DNA of 64,000 nt from positions 2,604,001 to 2,668,000 of the forward strand of contig NZ_JAFIBI010000001.1 of NCBI RefSeq assembly GCF_017832975.1. Direction: 5' to 3'. The translations under genes were made by a program, and so were the position numbers. Below, in pieces: positions 1 to 8,179 of the stretch; the stretch's first letter is position 1, and each line of letters starts with the position of its first letter. The notes under the pieces are model-generated. The model was not told where the DNA came from. It worked only from the letters and a program-made list of their open reading frames with translations, and made no database searches. Source of the DNA: Arthrobacter sp. PvP023 (GTDB taxonomy: Bacteria > Actinomycetota > Actinomycetes > Actinomycetales > Micrococcaceae).

Positions 1-555
1 GAGCTGCGCTGGAACAGGGTGCGCAACGGGCAGGCCCTTGAGCCGTCCGCGCAGGCCCGCATCCGTGACCTCTGGCGCCTGGAAGGACCGCCGCCACTCC
101 CCGGGTCCACGTTACCGGTGCCGGGGACCTACCCCGCGTGGGCCGTCAGCAAGGTCGAGGTGAACCGGTACGAACGAAATCCGGAGGCCAGACGTGCCTG
201 CATCGCGCAGTACGGAACGAGTTGTGCGGCCTGCGGCTTTTCCTTCGAAATCGCCTATGGAGACGCCGGCATCGACTTTATCGACGTGCACCACACCGCG
301 CCGGTTTCGCTCCTGGACAGCAGCTACCGGCTGGATGCGGTGACGGATCTGGTGCCCCTGTGTCCAAACTGTCACGCCATGGCGCACCTCGGCGTGACTA
401 CCCCGCGAACGCTCCCGGAACTGCGCCGGATGCTGGCCGGCGCAGGCTTTATGCAGGGTCGGCCGGTGAGCCCTGGGGAACTTGAGTCGCACCAGGAGGC
501 ACTGCGGATCCTCGGTCCCGCGGAAACTCGTCCCGGGCCGGATACCGGGTCATAA
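1..555 (+). CDS. HNH endonuclease domain protein (5' end missing)
   Basis: The reading frame is open from the first base of the window, so the gene probably begins upstream; a GTG at 19 is the first possible start inside the window. The protein carries a zinc-supported HNH nuclease fold: a CAAC pair, then DVHH, then CPNCH, in the order expected of the ββα-metal core. The spacing resembles the predicted HNH proteins often annotated as restriction-endonuclease-like in actinobacteria. The visible part ends in a Pro/Gly-rich tail without recognisable motifs. No methyltransferase or other restriction partner is visible on this side, so its role (restriction, repair or selfish element) cannot be decided. 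The family call is firm, the function is not. Confidence 0.75.
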   Translation, partial: ELRWNRVRNGQALEPSAQARIRDLWRLEGPPPLPGSTLPVPGTYPAWAVSKVEVNRYERNPEARRACIAQYGTSCAACGFSFEIAYGDAGIDFIDVHHTAPVSLLDSSYRLDAVTDLVPLCPNCHAMAHLGVTTPRTLPELRRMLAGAGFMQGRPVSPGELESHQEALRILGPAETRPGPDTGS

Positions 556-614
556 CCCCGGGCCCGATGACCAACACCCGCCTGGCCGGACGTGGAAATC
601 CGCGGGAGAAGCAC

Positions 615-2768
615 TTAACCGGACGGCTTCAACGCATCCCGGACCACCCCGACCAACGAATTGAACCGGGCGTTATCCGGCAGGTCGTCAATCAGTACCG
701 GCCCCTCGGGCCCCGCGAGCGGAATTCGCCAATTCGGGTGCTCCGCGTCCGTTCCGGGCTGGTTCTGCGTGCGCGTCTCCCCGACGGCGTCCACGAGGGC
801 AACACCCAACAGGGCGGACGGCGTCAGGGCGGTGAAGGCGTACAGTGCCTCGACCGTGCGCTGAACGTCCGCCGACGAATCCTCTAGCAGCCCCCGTTCG
901 CGGACCAGGGCCAGCACGGCCTCCTGCTCCGCTGCCGCCTCCGCCCGTTCCTCTTCGACCGGGCGCAGGAGCAGGCCCAGCGATTCGCGAAGCGTGACAT
1001 GCTCCCCCGCGAGATAACCAGCCGTCGGGGGCAGGTCATGAGTGTTGACGCTGGTCAGACACTGCTGGCGATATTCTTCGGGCGGCAGCGGGCCCGCTTC
1101 ATTGTGTTCGAACCACAGGATGGATGTGCCGAGGATGCCCCGCTCCGTGAGGTAGTCACGGACCCAGGGTTCGAACACGCCAAGGTCCTCGCCGACGACA
1201 GTCGCACCGGCCCGCTGGGCCTCAAGGGCCAGGATGCCGATGAGGGCCTCATGGTCGTAGTACACGTATGTGCCCTGGTCCGGGCCGGCGCCCTCCGGAA
1301 TCCACCACAGGCGGAAAAGGCCCAGTATGTGGTCAACGCGGATGCCGCCCGCGTGTCGGAGTACTGTCCTGAGCATGTCCCGGTACGGCTTGTAGCCTGC
1401 CGCCGCCAACTGTCCGGGGTGCCATGGCGGCTGGGTCCAGTTCTGTCCCTGCTGGTTGAAGACGTCCGGCGGGGCGCCGACAGTGACGCCCTGGGCGAGT
1501 ACGCCGCGAAGCATCCAGGCATCGGCCCCGGCTGTCTTAACGCCCACTGCCAGATCATGGACGATACCGATGGCCATTCCGCATTCCTTAGCTGTTCGCT
1601 GGGCGGTGGCCAGCTGCTCATCGCAGATCCACTGCATCCAGCGGTAGAACTCCAGCCGCTCCGCATGCGCTTCCCTTATGGTGTCGCAGTACGGGGTGTC
1701 CGGTGACGAAGCCTCGCCGGACCATTCGGGCGCCGTCGGTGGAAGCCGCTCCGCGAGCGTGCACCAGAGGGCGAAGTCGTCCAGTCCCTCGCCTTCCGCC
1801 TCGCAGAAGTTGTCGAACATGCGGACCCTGCCGGGGCTGCGACGCACTTTGAAGATGAGCTCAAGCGCCCGGAGTTTGGCTTGATAGCTGGCGTTTCTGT
1901 CCAGGAGGCCGTCCGCCGTGTTGGCGGCGTGCAGCAGGTCCGCGTTGTCTTCGATGCCGGCCCTGGACGCCGGGTCCAGATATGCATACTCGGGCACGTC
2001 CTCAACGCGGATGTAGAGCGGGTTGAAGAAACGGCGGGTGGTGGGCAGATACGGTGAATCTTCGATGGGTGGACGGGGCTCCCCGGCGTGCAGGGGGTTC
2101 ACGAGGACGAAACCCGCACCGTCCTTTCCTGCAATCGCGGCCAGGTCTACGAGGTCGGAGAAATCCCCGATGCCCCATGAACGGGACGAGCGGACTGAAT
2201 ACAGCTGGGCCGTGAGGCCCCAGTGGCGCTCGGACTCCAGACGTCGGCTGGTCCCCAGACGCTCCGGTGTAACGATCAGCGCACATTCCCCTACTTCCCC
2301 GGCAGCGTCGGCGTAGAGCGTATGCCAGCCCAGGGGCAAATCGCCGCCAAGGGCGAAAGCCGCCCGGCCTGTGAGGACTCCGTTCACCTCCTGCGGATCT
2401 TCCCAGTTGTCGCGCTGCTCGGCGTCCACGCGGTTGCCGTCCTCCGTCACTGCCCACACACTGACCGGCGTCCCGTGCGGGACATGGACGGCAACGTGGA
2501 TTTCCCGGCCCTCCCTGGAAACGACCGACGGCGGCAGCAGCCTCCGCCACGGCGCCAGTTCCGCATCGCGAAGGGCGTTTTGGAGCTCCTCCGGTGTCCC
2601 GGTCCGGTCCCCCAGCGCGGCCAGCACGCTGTGCAGCGTGCCGGCCGCGACGGGATGTTCCATGCCGTCCCAGCCGCGGAAAGACGTGCTTACGCCGCGG
2701 ACTGCCGCCAGCTTGCGGAGCAGCTCGTCTGTTGTTCCTGTGTGGTCCTGTTCCGTTCCATCCGCCAT
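615..2768 (-). CDS. malQ: 4-alpha-glucanotransferase (amylomaltase)
   Basis: This is a 717-residue GH77 enzyme that transfers alpha-1,4-glucan segments between maltodextrins in the cytoplasm. Family signatures are visible in order: the WGIGDFSDL segment, the NPLHA and SPYLPTTRRFFNPLY substrate-loop region, GIVHDLAVGV, the nucleophile region GGIRVDHILGLFRLWWIP, the acid/base region VVGEDLG, and the SVNTHDLPP segment. The length of about 700 residues with an extra N-terminal beta domain is normal for actinobacterial MalQ. The start is ATG at 2768; a TAGAGT hexamer lies 6 nt upstream (complement 2775-2780), which suggests a leaderless transcript. It fits with glgA/glgC at 14.8-17.5 kb as part of glycogen and maltodextrin turnover, though it is not in an operon with them. 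Confidence 0.95.
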   Translation of the reverse strand: MADGTEQDHTGTTDELLRKLAAVRGVSTSFRGWDGMEHPVAAGTLHSVLAALGDRTGTPEELQNALRDAELAPWRRLLPPSVVSREGREIHVAVHVPHGTPVSVWAVTEDGNRVDAEQRDNWEDPQEVNGVLTGRAAFALGGDLPLGWHTLYADAAGEVGECALIVTPERLGTSRRLESERHWGLTAQLYSVRSSRSWGIGDFSDLVDLAAIAGKDGAGFVLVNPLHAGEPRPPIEDSPYLPTTRRFFNPLYIRVEDVPEYAYLDPASRAGIEDNADLLHAANTADGLLDRNASYQAKLRALELIFKVRRSPGRVRMFDNFCEAEGEGLDDFALWCTLAERLPPTAPEWSGEASSPDTPYCDTIREAHAERLEFYRWMQWICDEQLATAQRTAKECGMAIGIVHDLAVGVKTAGADAWMLRGVLAQGVTVGAPPDVFNQQGQNWTQPPWHPGQLAAAGYKPYRDMLRTVLRHAGGIRVDHILGLFRLWWIPEGAGPDQGTYVYYDHEALIGILALEAQRAGATVVGEDLGVFEPWVRDYLTERGILGTSILWFEHNEAGPLPPEEYRQQCLTSVNTHDLPPTAGYLAGEHVTLRESLGLLLRPVEEERAEAAAEQEAVLALVRERGLLEDSSADVQRTVEALYAFTALTPSALLGVALVDAVGETRTQNQPGTDAEHPNWRIPLAGPEGPVLIDDLPDNARFNSLVGVVRDALKPSG

Positions 2769-2838
2769 GGCCCTACTCTATGGGGTCACCGGGCTACGGC
2801 ACCGGCAGCAGCCGCACCCGTTTTCTTCCCAACCCTCG

Positions 2839-3366
2839 TCAGGCGTGGTGGCCATGTGCGCTTCCCCCCGGATGTGTGTGCCCGTCGCCCACCAGTTCGT
2901 GCAGCCCGGACACGGCTTCGGCCAGCGACAGCCCGGGCGACGCCGCCACAAACGGCATGAGAAGCCGGTTCTCTTTGTCCAGCTGCAGGGCAAAGATGCG
3001 TTGAATGGCGCCGGCGGCTACAGCGGCGGCCACGCCCCGCGCGCCACGAAGCTCCTCCACCAGGGCGACGATCACCTGGTGCTCTGCCAGCATGCCCTCA
3101 ACCAGGAGCCTACCCTCGGCTGAATTCCGCGGCCCGCTGTACAAGGGGCCTTCTTCGGCGAGCGCATGGGGCACCAGTTCGTTCTCGCACCATTCCAGCA
3201 GCACTTCGTGTGCGTCATGCTCCGCGGAGGCGTCATGCTTCTCCACGGAACCCGTCACCGCATCTGCGAGCGCCGTGAGGCGTCTGAGCATGTTCGCGTG
3301 ATGACGTTCCACCGCTTCCATGGCTTCGGCCTCCGCGGCGGGGTTCTTCTTCGACACATGGTTCAT
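2839..3366 (-). CDS. Hemerythrin-domain protein
   Basis: The 175-residue protein is an all-helical hemerythrin-like protein with spaced His/Glu residues (His22-His23, the EHDAHEVLLEW and ENELVPHALAEE segments, LAEHQ) suited to a non-heme di-iron site, which in this family binds O2 or NO or senses redox state. The C-terminus is His-rich and might add metal binding. ATG at 3366 was chosen because it has an AGGGAGG ribosome site 4 nt upstream; longer readings of the frame run into the neighbouring promoter region. A DosR-like palindrome and a TAGAGT -10 box lie upstream with the same geometry as at the DosR-like island at 19-23 kb, so I infer oxygen or NO responsive control. The exact function is unknown. 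Confidence 0.85.
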   Translation of the reverse strand: MNHVSKKNPAAEAEAMEAVERHHANMLRRLTALADAVTGSVEKHDASAEHDAHEVLLEWCENELVPHALAEEGPLYSGPRNSAEGRLLVEGMLAEHQVIVALVEELRGARGVAAAVAAGAIQRIFALQLDKENRLLMPFVAASPGLSLAEAVSGLHELVGDGHTHPGGSAHGHHA

Positions 3367-3438
3367 GGTGCCTCCCTTGCTCTTTGCGCGCCCGCTGTCC
3401 GGCGGGCGGCCCCACACCGGGCATGGACTGGCTAAACG

Positions 3439-3488
3439 CACTTTCACTCTACGGCCGCCCGGGCCGGCGGCAACGGGTCTTTGGGCCC
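3439..3488 (-). promoter_or_regulatory. Predicted DosR-box promoter of the hemerythrin gene
   Basis: GGGTCTTTGGGCCC at 3475-3488 is an imperfect palindrome resembling the mycobacterial DosR box. On the minus strand a TAGAGT hexamer lies at complement 3446-3451, with its first base 30.5 bp from the box centre, giving a predicted start near 3439 and a leader of about 73 nt. The same distance recurs at the other boxes in this window. The assignment is an inference from pattern and spacing only. Confidence 0.5.
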
Positions 3489-3535
3489 TGCCACTCTTTA
3501 GGCTCGGCTCCTGTGGCGGGCTAGCCTTGGAAACT

Positions 3536-3901
3536 ATGGTCGACGTCGAGAGGTTCAGGATCCTGCTGGAATCGGAGCGCGCCCGGAAAGCGCTATTGCT
3601 GCCGGCCCTTCGCGAGGACATCACCTCCGCGAACGCCGCTCGCCAAAACTCTAATGTTGACGATGAACATGATCCCGAAGGTTCGACTATCGCTTTTGAG
3701 CTCTCACAGGCTGCCGCGTTGCTGCAGCAGAGCAGTGCCACCCTGGTGCAGGTCGAGGCGGCTCTGGCCCGGATCGCGGACGGCAGTTACGGATACTGTG
3801 AAATCTGCCGCGAGCCCATTGCCGAAGGCAGGCTGGAAGCCCGCCCCTGGACGCCGTATTGCATCAATCACGCACGTGGCAAGACCGGGACAAAGCCATG
3901 A
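3536..3901 (+). CDS. TraR/DksA-type zinc-finger protein
   Basis: The 121-residue protein has the layout of TraR/DksA family members: an N-terminal helical hairpin rich in charged residues (about 1-80), then a small C-terminal zinc finger. Members bind RNA polymerase through the secondary channel or have unknown roles. The zinc ligands appear as Cys88, Cys91, Cys109 and His112, so the usual fourth Cys is replaced by His. The start is ATG at 3536, preceded by TAGCCT at 3522-3527, so a leaderless message is likely. Its stop overlaps the start of the next gene in an ATGA, implying translational coupling with the membrane metalloprotease-like protein. The family is secure; the target is not known. 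Confidence 0.8.
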   Translation: MVDVERFRILLESERARKALLLPALREDITSANAARQNSNVDDEHDPEGSTIAFELSQAAALLQQSSATLVQVEAALARIADGSYGYCEICREPIAEGRLEARPWTPYCINHARGKTGTKP

Positions 3902-4647
3902 CAGATGTTGCAGGCTCGCTGTGGCAAAGGATTGTTTCGGGATTCTCGCAGTCGCCGGCCCCTGAGGTGACGGCGACCGAACTGCTGATAGTCATCGTGC
4001 TCGCAACAGCACTGTCCCTCCCCCGGGCTTCCTGGCGCTATTTCGGGCTGCTGGCCACCGTCACCCACGAGCTGGGGCATGCATTTGCTGCCCTCATGAC
4101 CGGACAGCGCCTTGGCGGCATCAGGCTGAGCCTGGACCATTCCGGGACCACCACCACGTACAGCAGGGGCCGCTTCCCGGCAGTCTGGTCCACGTTCTGG
4201 GGCTACCCCGTGCCGGGCGTTGTAGGAGCCGCCATGGTGTGGTCCGGATTCACCGGCTGGGGACCGGCTGCCATGTCCGTCGGCACGCTGATCCTGCTGG
4301 GCTCGTTCCTCTTCATCCGCAACGCCATGGGGTTGCTCATCACCTTTGCAGCGGTCCTGGGCTGCTCACTCCTTGTTCTCTTCGTCCCGCCCCGGTTCAC
4401 CGGCCACGTGGTCATTGCACTGGGCCTCGCGCTGCTGGTCGCTGCCGTACGTGATCTGGCGAAGCTCTCGAATGTCCACTTGCGGCGTCGGGACAGGCTG
4501 TCCACATCGGACGCACATCTCCTCTACCGGGCCACCTCGGTGCCCGCCGTCATCTGGATCCTCCTCTTCGCGGCCGTCGTTTGCGGTTCCTGGTGGGTGG
4601 CCTGGCAGCCCATGGCACACGTGCTGGCACCGGGCGGCAGCCAATAG
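3898..4647 (+). CDS. M50B-like membrane metallopeptidase homologue
   Basis: The 249-residue protein is membrane embedded, with about five or six hydrophobic segments. It has an HELGH motif at residues 57-61 at the edge of a hydrophobic stretch, as in the M50B-like peptidase family (related to site-2 proteases, which cut transmembrane substrates such as anti-sigma factors). The start overlaps the stop of the TraR/DksA-like gene (ATGA), so the two are probably made together. A second metal-ligand motif of the usual NPDG type is not clear, so catalysis is unproven. The coupling to an RNA-polymerase-binding type of protein hints at envelope-to-transcription signalling, but that is inference. Confidence 0.75.
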   Translation: MTDVAGSLWQRIVSGFSQSPAPEVTATELLIVIVLATALSLPRASWRYFGLLATVTHELGHAFAALMTGQRLGGIRLSLDHSGTTTTYSRGRFPAVWSTFWGYPVPGVVGAAMVWSGFTGWGPAAMSVGTLILLGSFLFIRNAMGLLITFAAVLGCSLLVLFVPPRFTGHVVIALGLALLVAAVRDLAKLSNVHLRRRDRLSTSDAHLLYRATSVPAVIWILLFAAVVCGSWWVAWQPMAHVLAPGGSQ

Positions 4648-4656
4648 GGTGTATCC

Positions 4657-5739
4657 ATGACTTCCGATTCCCGCCCCGCCGCCGACCATTCCTCCGATCC
4701 AGGGTTCAGCACCAGGGGGTCCTACGTGACCGGAGGTGAGGAATTCACCCGGGACACCAACTACATCGAGGACCGGATCACGAGAGACGGCGAGCCGGGC
4801 CGCAATGGGGAACCCGGCTGGCCGGCGGAGGCGGGACGTTACCGCCTCATCGCCGCCCGCGCCTGCCCCTGGGCCAACAGGACTGTCATCGTCCGCAGAC
4901 TGCTGGGTCTTGAGGATGCCATATCCCTTGGGCAGCCCGGGCCCACCCATGACGCCCGGTCCTGGACCTTCGACCTGGACCCGGGCGGTGTTGACCCGGT
5001 CCTCGGCATCGAACGGATCCGGGACGCATATTTCCGGAGGTTCCCCGGCTATCCCCGGGGAATCACCGTACCTTTGATCGTCGACATACGGTCAGGCGGC
5101 GTGGTCACCAACAATTTCCCGCAGATCACGCTGGACTTCTCGACGGAGTGGACGGCGTTCCACCGGCCCGGTGCTCCTGAGCTCTATCCTGCCCACCTCC
5201 GGGAGGAGATCAACGAAGTAAACAAAAGGGTGTTTACCGAAGTGAACAACGGTGTCTACCGCTGCGGTTTCGCCGGTTCACAGGACGCCTACAACGCTGC
5301 GTACACCCGCCTCTGGACCGCCCTGGACTGGCTTGAGGAGCGCCTCACCGGCCAGCGGTACCTCGTGGGAGACACCATTACGGAAGCCGACGTGCGGCTG
5401 TTCACCACGCTGGTCCGGTTCGACGCCGTCTACCACGGCCATTTCAAGTGCAACCGGCAAAAATTGAGCGAGATGCCCGCGCTGTGGGCCTATGCCCGGG
5501 ATCTTTTCCAGACGCCCGGCTTCGGCGACACCATCGATTTCGTGCAGATCAAGCAGCACTACTACATCGTCCACGAGGACATCAACCCCACCGGGATCGT
5601 TCCGCAGGGGCCGGACCTCTCCGGTTGGCTGACCGCGCACGGCCGTGAGTCACTGGGGGGCCGCCCCTTCGGAGACGGCACCGCACCCGGTCCCGTCCGC
5701 AGCGGCGAGGAAGTTACCGCGGGACACGGCGCAGGCTGA
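4657..5739 (+). CDS. Glutathionyl-hydroquinone reductase family protein (xi-class GST-like)
   Basis: The 360-residue protein matches the YqjG/PcpF/ECM4 family. The redox motif is seen at Cys70 in ARACPWANR, followed by the family segments with GYPRGITVPLIVD, NNFPQITLDF and, in the C-terminal helical half, GQRYLVGDTITEADVRLFTTLVRFDAVY. Family members reduce glutathionylated hydroquinones. Actinobacteria of this type usually make mycothiol, not glutathione, so the natural thiol is open. ATG at 4657 follows a TAGGGT hexamer at 4645-4650 that overlaps the stop codon of the upstream gene, so it may have its own leaderless transcript even though it follows the M50-like gene by only 9 nt. Confidence 0.9.
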   Translation: MTSDSRPAADHSSDPGFSTRGSYVTGGEEFTRDTNYIEDRITRDGEPGRNGEPGWPAEAGRYRLIAARACPWANRTVIVRRLLGLEDAISLGQPGPTHDARSWTFDLDPGGVDPVLGIERIRDAYFRRFPGYPRGITVPLIVDIRSGGVVTNNFPQITLDFSTEWTAFHRPGAPELYPAHLREEINEVNKRVFTEVNNGVYRCGFAGSQDAYNAAYTRLWTALDWLEERLTGQRYLVGDTITEADVRLFTTLVRFDAVYHGHFKCNRQKLSEMPALWAYARDLFQTPGFGDTIDFVQIKQHYYIVHEDINPTGIVPQGPDLSGWLTAHGRESLGGRPFGDGTAPGPVRSGEEVTAGHGAG

Positions 5740-5775
5740 TCGCCGCCGTCAACCGCACGCCGTTAGTCTTGTCCC

Positions 5776-6915
5776 ATGCCACTTTCGTCCGGTTTTACCG
5801 TGCCCGAATTCCAAGCGGTCAGGGACCTGTTTGATTCGTTCCTCAGGAACGACGCGCAGTACAGCGCCCAGGTCTCCGTCTACCGTTCGGGCACGAAGGT
5901 GGTGGACCTTAGCGGAGGCCCGCACTTGGCAAAGGATTCGATCACGGGCGCCTACTCCTGCTCCAAAGGCGTGGCTGCCTTCGTCATCGCCCTCCTGGTC
6001 CAGGACGGATTGCTGAACCTTGACCGTACCGTGGCTCACTACTGGCCGGAGTTCGCCGCCAACGGAAAAGGGGAGATCACCGTACGGCAGGCGCTCTCCC
6101 ACCGCGCAGGGCTGCTGGGTGTGGAAGGCGGCCTGGCACTCAGTGAATTTACGACGGCGGACGCAGCGCGGAAGCTCGCCGCCACGGCACCGCTGTGGCG
6201 GCCCGGAGCCACGTTCGGGTACCACGCCCTCACCATCGGCATCATCATGGAGGAACTCTGCCGCCGCGTCTCCGGTAACGCCCTGCAGGACTTGTACGGT
6301 TCCCGCATCCGGCGGCCGTTCGGCATCGATTTCTTCCTGGGGCTGCCCGAGGACCAGGAGTCCCGCTACCGGGACGTGCTGTACGCCGTCGATGCCGGCC
6401 AGCCGTGGCTGGACCCGCTGGGACTCGAGGGGCTCAACGGTAACGCTGCGGTGAGCACAGTCATGGAACTTCCCAACCACCGTGTCATTCGCAAGCACGG
6501 CATGAGCAGCGCCGGAGGTGTGGGATCAGCAGAAGGCCTCGCCCGGCTGTATGCCGCAGCCACTACTGGCGTTGACGGCGGTCCGGCGTTCCTGTCACCG
6601 GAAACCATCCGGACCATGTCCGAAGAGCAGGTATGGGGACTGGACCGCACCTCCGGACTCGACAACGCCTTCGCGGTGGTCTTCATGAAGCCGCACCCCA
6701 GCCGGAACTTTGGCAGCCATCGGGCGTTCGGCCACGAGGGTGCCAATGCCGCGTTGGGCTTCGCGGACCCCGGCTACGACCTCGCTTTCGGCTACATTCC
6801 GGGGACGCAGGAGGAAGGCAGAACCCCCGGCCGCGCCCACCGGCTGGCACACGCGGCTCGGCAGGCTGCAGCTTCCAGCGCGCAGGCATTGCCGGCCGGC
6901 GTTACCCGTGAGTAG
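5776..6915 (+). CDS. Serine hydrolase, class C beta-lactamase / EstB esterase family
   Basis: The 379-residue protein has the penicillin-binding fold of EstB-type esterases. The catalytic SxxK is Ser61 to Lys64 (SCSK), the YxN-like position is Tyr149 in GYHAL, and the C-terminal part has a GHEGANAALGFADP segment in place of the KTG box, which is typical of esterases rather than true beta-lactamases. No signal peptide is evident, so it is probably cytoplasmic and acts on small esters. The start is ATG at 5776, with TAGTCT at 5764-5769 just upstream (leaderless candidate). The natural substrate is not predictable from sequence. Confidence 0.88.
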   Translation: MPLSSGFTVPEFQAVRDLFDSFLRNDAQYSAQVSVYRSGTKVVDLSGGPHLAKDSITGAYSCSKGVAAFVIALLVQDGLLNLDRTVAHYWPEFAANGKGEITVRQALSHRAGLLGVEGGLALSEFTTADAARKLAATAPLWRPGATFGYHALTIGIIMEELCRRVSGNALQDLYGSRIRRPFGIDFFLGLPEDQESRYRDVLYAVDAGQPWLDPLGLEGLNGNAAVSTVMELPNHRVIRKHGMSSAGGVGSAEGLARLYAAATTGVDGGPAFLSPETIRTMSEEQVWGLDRTSGLDNAFAVVFMKPHPSRNFGSHRAFGHEGANAALGFADPGYDLAFGYIPGTQEEGRTPGRAHRLAHAARQAAASSAQALPAGVTRE

Positions 6916-6962
6916 GTTTGTCCATTTGTAGCATGTGGCATGCACCTTTATGGTGGGGCCAA

Positions 6963-8084
6963 ATGGCAAATACAAAACAGCAGGACGAGGCCGCCCCGTC
7001 GCGGGTAGGAAAGATACGGCAGTCCGTGACGGACAGCGTGGCCGTAGCAGTTGCGGGTCCCCGCCTGCAGTTGGCCGCCAAGGCAGGACTCGCCGCAGGC
7101 CTGGCCTTTCTTATTGCACCCCTGATGCCGGGTGTCGCAGCCCAGTATCCCTACTACGCCCCGCTCGGTGCCCTCGTGGCGATGTACGAGAACGTGTCGG
7201 GCTCCATGAAGCAAGGCGTGCAGACGCTTGTGGGGCTCGGGATCGGCATTGGCCTGGCCTTCCTGCTGGTGAGCGTCACCGACCCTTCGCCGGTGACGGT
7301 GGCGATCGTCATGGGGTTGGGTGTCCTGCTCGCAGGGCTGCCGCGGCTTGGAGCCGGGCGTGACTGGATTCCGACGGCGGCGCTCCTGGTCCTCCTGGTG
7401 GGTGGCAACAACCCGGACGACTTCTCCTTCGGCTACCTCCTGCAGATGGGCGTAGGAGTCGTGGTGGGAATCACCGTCAACATGCTGGTTTTCCCGCCCC
7501 TGCATTTCAAGGCCGCCGCCCTCAGCCTCGCCGAACTCCGGTGGGCGCTCGCCAAGCAACTCTCGGACATGGGCGAGGCGATGAGGGAAACCTGGCCGCC
7601 CGAGCACGAGGACTGGGCCGTGCGATCGGAAGAGCTCGCGAAATCGGCCCGTGCCGTCCGGGCCGCCGTCCAGAAAGCCGACGCGAGCAGGCAGGTCAAT
7701 CCGCGGCGCCGGCTCCACCCGCACGATCTGGACCGGGACTTCAAGGACCTCAGGGGCCTCGAGAGGGTGACTTTCCATATCCAGGACATGACAGAAGTGC
7801 TGGCAGATGTCATTTGGGACAAGGACGTTCCCTTCGTCATTCCGCTTCCCTACAGCGAGCCGCTGGCTGATGCGTTGGCCGCGGTCAGCGAGGTCCTCAG
7901 GTCCATGGAAGACGAGCACCCTGACCGGCAAAACGAACTGATCGCGGCCGCAACTGCTGCCGTGGACGCCTTGGCTGACCGGATGGCGTCCGATGACGTC
8001 AACCCGGATGCTCCGAGCGCCGCTGAATCAATCGTGCTGAACCTGCACCGCATTCTCAGGGTGGTCACGGCCGGTCAGTCCTGA
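6963..8084 (+). CDS. FUSC-like / aromatic acid exporter family membrane protein
   Basis: The 373-residue protein has an N-terminal membrane half (about residues 30-175) with five or six hydrophobic helices, then a soluble helical half rich in Ala, Glu and Arg. This layout matches the FUSC/ArAE-type proteins linked to export of organic acids. ATG at 6963 is preferred over the upstream frame extension because the N-terminus then starts with a polar stretch before the first helix; TATGGT at 6949-6954 lies 8 nt upstream. It ends before a strong bidirectional terminator. The substrate is unknown. Confidence 0.8.
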   Translation: MANTKQQDEAAPSRVGKIRQSVTDSVAVAVAGPRLQLAAKAGLAAGLAFLIAPLMPGVAAQYPYYAPLGALVAMYENVSGSMKQGVQTLVGLGIGIGLAFLLVSVTDPSPVTVAIVMGLGVLLAGLPRLGAGRDWIPTAALLVLLVGGNNPDDFSFGYLLQMGVGVVVGITVNMLVFPPLHFKAAALSLAELRWALAKQLSDMGEAMRETWPPEHEDWAVRSEELAKSARAVRAAVQKADASRQVNPRRRLHPHDLDRDFKDLRGLERVTFHIQDMTEVLADVIWDKDVPFVIPLPYSEPLADALAAVSEVLRSMEDEHPDRQNELIAAATAAVDALADRMASDDVNPDAPSAAESIVLNLHRILRVVTAGQS

Positions 8085-8112
8085 CCCGAGCCCGACCCGG
8101 ACCGGAAGAAGC

Positions 8113-8154
8113 CACGACGCCGGAGCACCCCGGGAGGTAACCTCCGGCGTCGTG
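8113..8154. terminator. Bidirectional terminator between the FUSC-like and MaoC genes
   Basis: A perfect 13-bp inverted repeat (CACGACGCCGGAG and its complement) with a 16-nt loop sits between two convergent genes. It ends in GTGATTT on the plus strand. It probably stops transcription from both sides. Confidence 0.75.
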
Positions 8155-8179
8155 ATTTCCGTTACTTTGCTTGGCGCGG

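Noticed and set aside
3475..3536. DosR-like box as activator of the TraR/DksA-like gene
   Set aside because: The plus-strand -10 candidates (3499 and 3522) lie 17.5 and 40.5 bp from the box centre, unlike the 30.5 bp seen at the other sites; the minus-strand hemerythrin promoter fits better.
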